NCBI GenBank assembly: GCA_026706815.1
Contig: JAPOYA010000001.1
Span: forward strand, 43,790-107,789
DNA from: Acidimicrobiaceae bacterium
GTDB lineage: Bacteria > Actinomycetota > Acidimicrobiia > Acidimicrobiales > Aldehydirespiratoraceae
Reading direction: 5' to 3'
DNA: 64,000 bases
Shown here: one piece after another, positions 60,865 to 64,000 of the stretch
Layout of the letters: each line of letters opens with the position of its first letter
How positions within the stretch are numbered: position 1 is the first letter of the stretch
Notes under the pieces: generated by a model
Databases searched by the model: none
What the model saw: only the letters and a program-made list of their open reading frames with translations
What the model was told of the DNA's origin: nothing
Program-made: the position numbers and the translations under genes

Positions 60865-61781
60865 CTGATTCGGATGGAACGTTGTTGTCAGGTTTGCCGG
60901 GCAACAATCCGCTTGGATTCCTGGCGGCGCTGGGTGTACAGACAGCTTTGGATACGCAAGGCCGAAAGTGCGCGATGTATTGGACCGATCAACCGATCCC
61001 GCAGCCTGTCCTCGAACCTGCGGTCGACCTTGCCGAGATCGCCGAAGCGGTTCTCGTTGTTGCAGCGCGCTGGCTCGACGGACCCGCTCTAGACGAGACG
61101 ATCGACCCCAAATTGAAACTGAAGTCTCAGGAAATTCGCGAGTACTTGGAACAGGGGCGCGCTGCGGGATCATCGGGACTGCTCGCAGTGTGCCTTCTGG
61201 CCGAAGGCAGCTTGGACCGGAGCCAGATCGCGAAGCCGTCGGACTTCTACTTCACGGCGGGACAGCAGAAGTTCGTCTCGATTGCTCGTACCAGTCTCGG
61301 CGAAGTAACCGAGGACGAGGTCGTTGCAGATGCGGGATCGCCGTGGTGCTACCTGGGGGATCGGGATTCGCTGATGTGGGATACGGTCGATGATCGAGAT
61401 CACGCTCTCAGTGCTTCGGACCCGTCCAAGTCCAAGAAGCCCACAAATCCCGGTGCGGAAGCGCTCGCCATTATTGGTTTGGGCAGATTCCCGTGTTTCG
61501 CTTCCTCGGGCCGGACCCTCACGCAGGGCTGCTCGGGGACTTGGAAGGACGGCGCGTTCACCTGGCCGCTGTGGGGTGTGCCCGCCTCGTCCAGGACGGT
61601 GGGGTCCTTGCTGGGCCATGTCGCTCCAGAAGGAACTGAGAGTGAACGCCGTCGTCTGAAGTGGTACAGGGCATGGGGAATCAATCGCGTCCTCCAGTCA
61701 CAGATTCGGCGAAGCGACCAAGGAGGTTACGGAACGTTCGGACCCCCACGTGTGGTCTGGCAGCGTGAGTGGCGTTCCTGA
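60861..61781 (+). CDS. compact type I-G Cas8-like subunit (Csb3/Cas8g2 or Cas3-extension family; exact family uncertain)
   Basis: 306 aa, LLSGLPGNNPLGFLAALGVQTAL N terminus; ATGA overlap with cas3; position between cas3 and cas4-cas1. Confidence 0.7.
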   Translation: MTDSDGTLLSGLPGNNPLGFLAALGVQTALDTQGRKCAMYWTDQPIPQPVLEPAVDLAEIAEAVLVVAARWLDGPALDETIDPKLKLKSQEIREYLEQGRAAGSSGLLAVCLLAEGSLDRSQIAKPSDFYFTAGQQKFVSIARTSLGEVTEDEVVADAGSPWCYLGDRDSLMWDTVDDRDHALSASDPSKSKKPTNPGAEALAIIGLGRFPCFASSGRTLTQGCSGTWKDGAFTWPLWGVPASSRTVGSLLGHVAPEGTESERRRLKWYRAWGINRVLQSQIRRSDQGGYGTFGPPRVVWQREWRS

Positions 61782-61835
61782 TCTTGCGCACGACCAGAAC
61801 CGTCGAGACCGCAGCGGCGATAGGCATCTGGCTAA

Positions 61836-63473
61836 GTGAGTGACGTTCCCGATCTTGTGCCGGCTCGGATGATCAATGAGTTCGAGTACTGCCCGAGGCT
61901 CTTCTATCTGGAGTGGGTGCAGTCGCGCTTTGAGCACAATCGGGACACGGTTGAGGGTCTCTACGTCCACCGGGTGGTTGACGCTGGCGGCGGTCGCATG
62001 GGCACGGTCGAGGACCCGCCGTTCAAGAAAGCTAAGTCTGTCGAGTTGAGTTCCCGCCGGCTCGGTCTGATAGCCAAGGCCGACATCATTGAGCAGCGCA
62101 ACGGCAGTGTCGTGCCGGTGGAGGTGAAACGCGGGCGGCCACCCAAACATGGTCCGGCCTGGATGCCTGAACAGGTGCAGATATGCACGATCGGTTTGCT
62201 GCTGCAAGACAACGGTTACGAGTGCTCCGAAGGCCAGTTCTATTTCGCCGAGACTCGCAAGCGCACGACCATTCCGTTTGATCAGCCGTTGATCGACCAC
62301 ACACTGAGCCTCGTTGAGAAGCTTCGCGAAGCCGCGGCACGACCTGACGCCCCTCCGCCGCTCATCGACAGTCCCAAGTGTCCAAGATGTTCTCTGGTCG
62401 GCATTTGTCTGCCAGACGAGACAAACCTCCATACGAAACGCAGCACAACTGCTCCCCGCCGCCTCACGCCTCGCGACTCGGCAGCGAGACCACTGTATGT
62501 GACTGAGCAAGGCGCCAGGATCGGTATCCGTTCCGGGCGTGTCGTGGTCAGCAAGGGCCGTGATGAAATCCAGCAACTTCGCCTGATTGACGTCTCGCAG
62601 ATCGCCATCTACGGCAATGTCCAGATCAGCAGCCAGATGATGCGTGCGGCGTTTCGAGAGGAAATATCCGTCTGCTGGTTCTCGTATGGGGGATGGTTCC
62701 AAGGTATCGCAGAGGGTTTGCCGTCCAAGCACGTAGACCTCCGTCGCCGCCAAGTCGCGATCGCGGCGCAGGCTGGGCTGCCGATCGCCCAGGCGATGAT
62801 CGAAGGAAAAATACGCAACTCGCGGACGTTCCTGAGAAGAAACTCCCGTTCCGATGTCAAGCGTGAGGTGGAGCAACTCAAATCGCTCGCAGACGGCATC
62901 GGTCGGATCGAGTCGATTGAGAGTCTGTTGGGCATGGAAGGCACGGGTGCTCGGTTGTACTTCTCAAAATTTGCGTCAATGATCCGTGATGAGAGTCTCG
63001 GAACGTTCGATTTCAACGGACGCAACAGGCGTCCGCCAAGAGACCCCGTCAACTGTCTGCTGTCCTATGTGTACGCACTGCTCACAAAAGACTTGACGGC
63101 AGTCGCCATCGCGGTCGGGCTTGATCCGTATCTGGGCGTCTTCCACCGGCCCCGATTCGGCCGTCCGGCCCTGTCGTTGGACCTCGCGGAGGAGTTCCGC
63201 CCCTTGATCGCAGAGTCCGTCGTGATCAACGCAATCAACAACGGAGAGGTAAACCTGAAAGACTTCCAAGTTCGCGCCGGCGGTGTCTCCCTGACTCAGA
63301 AGGGGCGGCGATCCGTTCTGGCAGCGTACGAACGACGACTCGACACTCAGGTAACGCATCCCACCTACGGTTACCGGATCACATATCGACGTGTTCTCGA
63401 GGTTCAAGCACGCGTTCTCGCAGCTCATCTGCTCGGCGAAATCCCCGAGTACACCCCCTTCATGACGAGATAG
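61836..63473 (+). CDS. cas4-cas1: CRISPR-associated Cas4-Cas1 fusion
   Basis: Cas4: EYCPRLFYLEW, KADI...VEVKRGR, CPRCSLVGIC; Cas1: LLGMEGTGARLYF, GLDPYLGVFHRPRFGRPALSLDLAEEFRP. Confidence 0.95.
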   Translation: MSDVPDLVPARMINEFEYCPRLFYLEWVQSRFEHNRDTVEGLYVHRVVDAGGGRMGTVEDPPFKKAKSVELSSRRLGLIAKADIIEQRNGSVVPVEVKRGRPPKHGPAWMPEQVQICTIGLLLQDNGYECSEGQFYFAETRKRTTIPFDQPLIDHTLSLVEKLREAAARPDAPPPLIDSPKCPRCSLVGICLPDETNLHTKRSTTAPRRLTPRDSAARPLYVTEQGARIGIRSGRVVVSKGRDEIQQLRLIDVSQIAIYGNVQISSQMMRAAFREEISVCWFSYGGWFQGIAEGLPSKHVDLRRRQVAIAAQAGLPIAQAMIEGKIRNSRTFLRRNSRSDVKREVEQLKSLADGIGRIESIESLLGMEGTGARLYFSKFASMIRDESLGTFDFNGRNRRPPRDPVNCLLSYVYALLTKDLTAVAIAVGLDPYLGVFHRPRFGRPALSLDLAEEFRPLIAESVVINAINNGEVNLKDFQVRAGGVSLTQKGRRSVLAAYERRLDTQVTHPTYGYRITYRRVLEVQARVLAAHLLGEIPEYTPFMTR

Positions 63474-63477
63474 CGCT

Positions 63478-63777
63478 ATGGCAACCGGCAGAACCCGATT
63501 TCTTGTGAGCTACGACATCAGCGACTCAAAGCGCTTGAGGATGGTCCACAAGTGCGTCAAGAACTATGGCTGGTCGATGCAGTACAGTGTGTTCATCTGC
63601 GATCTAGACTCTGTCGAGATAGTAATGTTGAAACAGGATTTGAGTTCGATTATTCATCACGGAGAGGACTCTGTGGCTTTCATAAATCTCGGACCCCCAG
63701 CGAATCGTGGCCAAGACTGCTTCGATTTCATGGGCCTGAGGACTGCGTTGCCGACATCGGGCCCCACCGTTATCTGA
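63478..63777 (+). CDS. cas2: CRISPR-associated endoribonuclease Cas2
   Basis: FLVSYDISDSKRLRMVHKCVKNYGWSMQYSVFICDL. Confidence 0.93.
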   Translation: MATGRTRFLVSYDISDSKRLRMVHKCVKNYGWSMQYSVFICDLDSVEIVMLKQDLSSIIHHGEDSVAFINLGPPANRGQDCFDFMGLRTALPTSGPTVI

Positions 63778-63949
63778 TGCGAGCGCTAAGTTGCGGTGCG
63801 AAGCCTTAGGGACCGCTCGCAGCCTGCTAGCGCAAGGTAAATTGCACTTTGACAACAGAATCAAGGCTGCTTCGAAGCTTGCTTTCTCGAACCGCTCGCA
63901 AACACCCGCGAACAAGCAGGTAAACCCTCCTGTAACGAGTGAGCCATTT

Positions 63950-63984
63950 GGCCGGACGATCGTCCGGCCCTCCATTGAAGGGCC
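63950..63984. other. overlapping palindromes at the window edge, candidate CRISPR leader/first repeat boundary
   Basis: 20-bp perfect palindrome GGCCGGACGATCGTCCGGCC (63950-63969) overlapping hairpin GGCCCT-CCATTGA-AGGGCC (63966-63984). Confidence 0.5.
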
Positions 63985-64000
63985 GTCGCCCAGGTCATGG

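Noticed and set aside
63950-64000. CRISPR array
   Set aside because: Only one candidate repeat-like segment is visible; without a second copy an array cannot be called in this window

Overview
High-GC, actinobacterial-looking chromosome segment; the gene order and proteins suggest Acidimicrobiia-like, but taxonomy is inference. Left to right: sulfate activation (cysD end, cysN, cysC); lipid/CoA metabolism genes; ettA; kgd; exoA; a cation/H+ antiporter; a UvrD2-like helicase; a thiamine ABC transporter (thiQ-thiP-thiB, minus strand) with a clear TPP riboswitch; pckA; and a conserved cluster (DAK/DegV-type protein, recG, rsmD, coaD, DUF177, rpmF, plsX, acpP, rnc, mutM-like, smc). These are followed by a methylamine/betaine-type island (two GcvT-fused FAD oxidoreductases plus an MttB-family methyltransferase). 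The right end is accessory: a two-gene operon with a 1468-aa protein of unknown family, a ferredoxin/reductase pair, a DUF4143 ATPase behind a 23-bp iteron array, and a complete-looking type I-G (formerly I-U) CRISPR-Cas operon (csb1, csb2, cas3, compact cas8-like, cas4-cas1 fusion, cas2). The window stops about 220 bp after cas2, so the CRISPR array is not visible. The most unusual whole-window signals are: (i) about 20 short tandem duplications at gene starts and stops, many copying a Shine-Dalgarno plus start codon or a stop codon; (ii) a dispersed REP-like GTGAGCGCAGCGAACAAGAGCGG family; (iii) a MutM/Fpg homologue that lacks essentially every catalytic residue; and (iv) the undescribed two-gene module near the CRISPR locus. 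All calls are from reading the sequence and recalled family knowledge; no searches were run.
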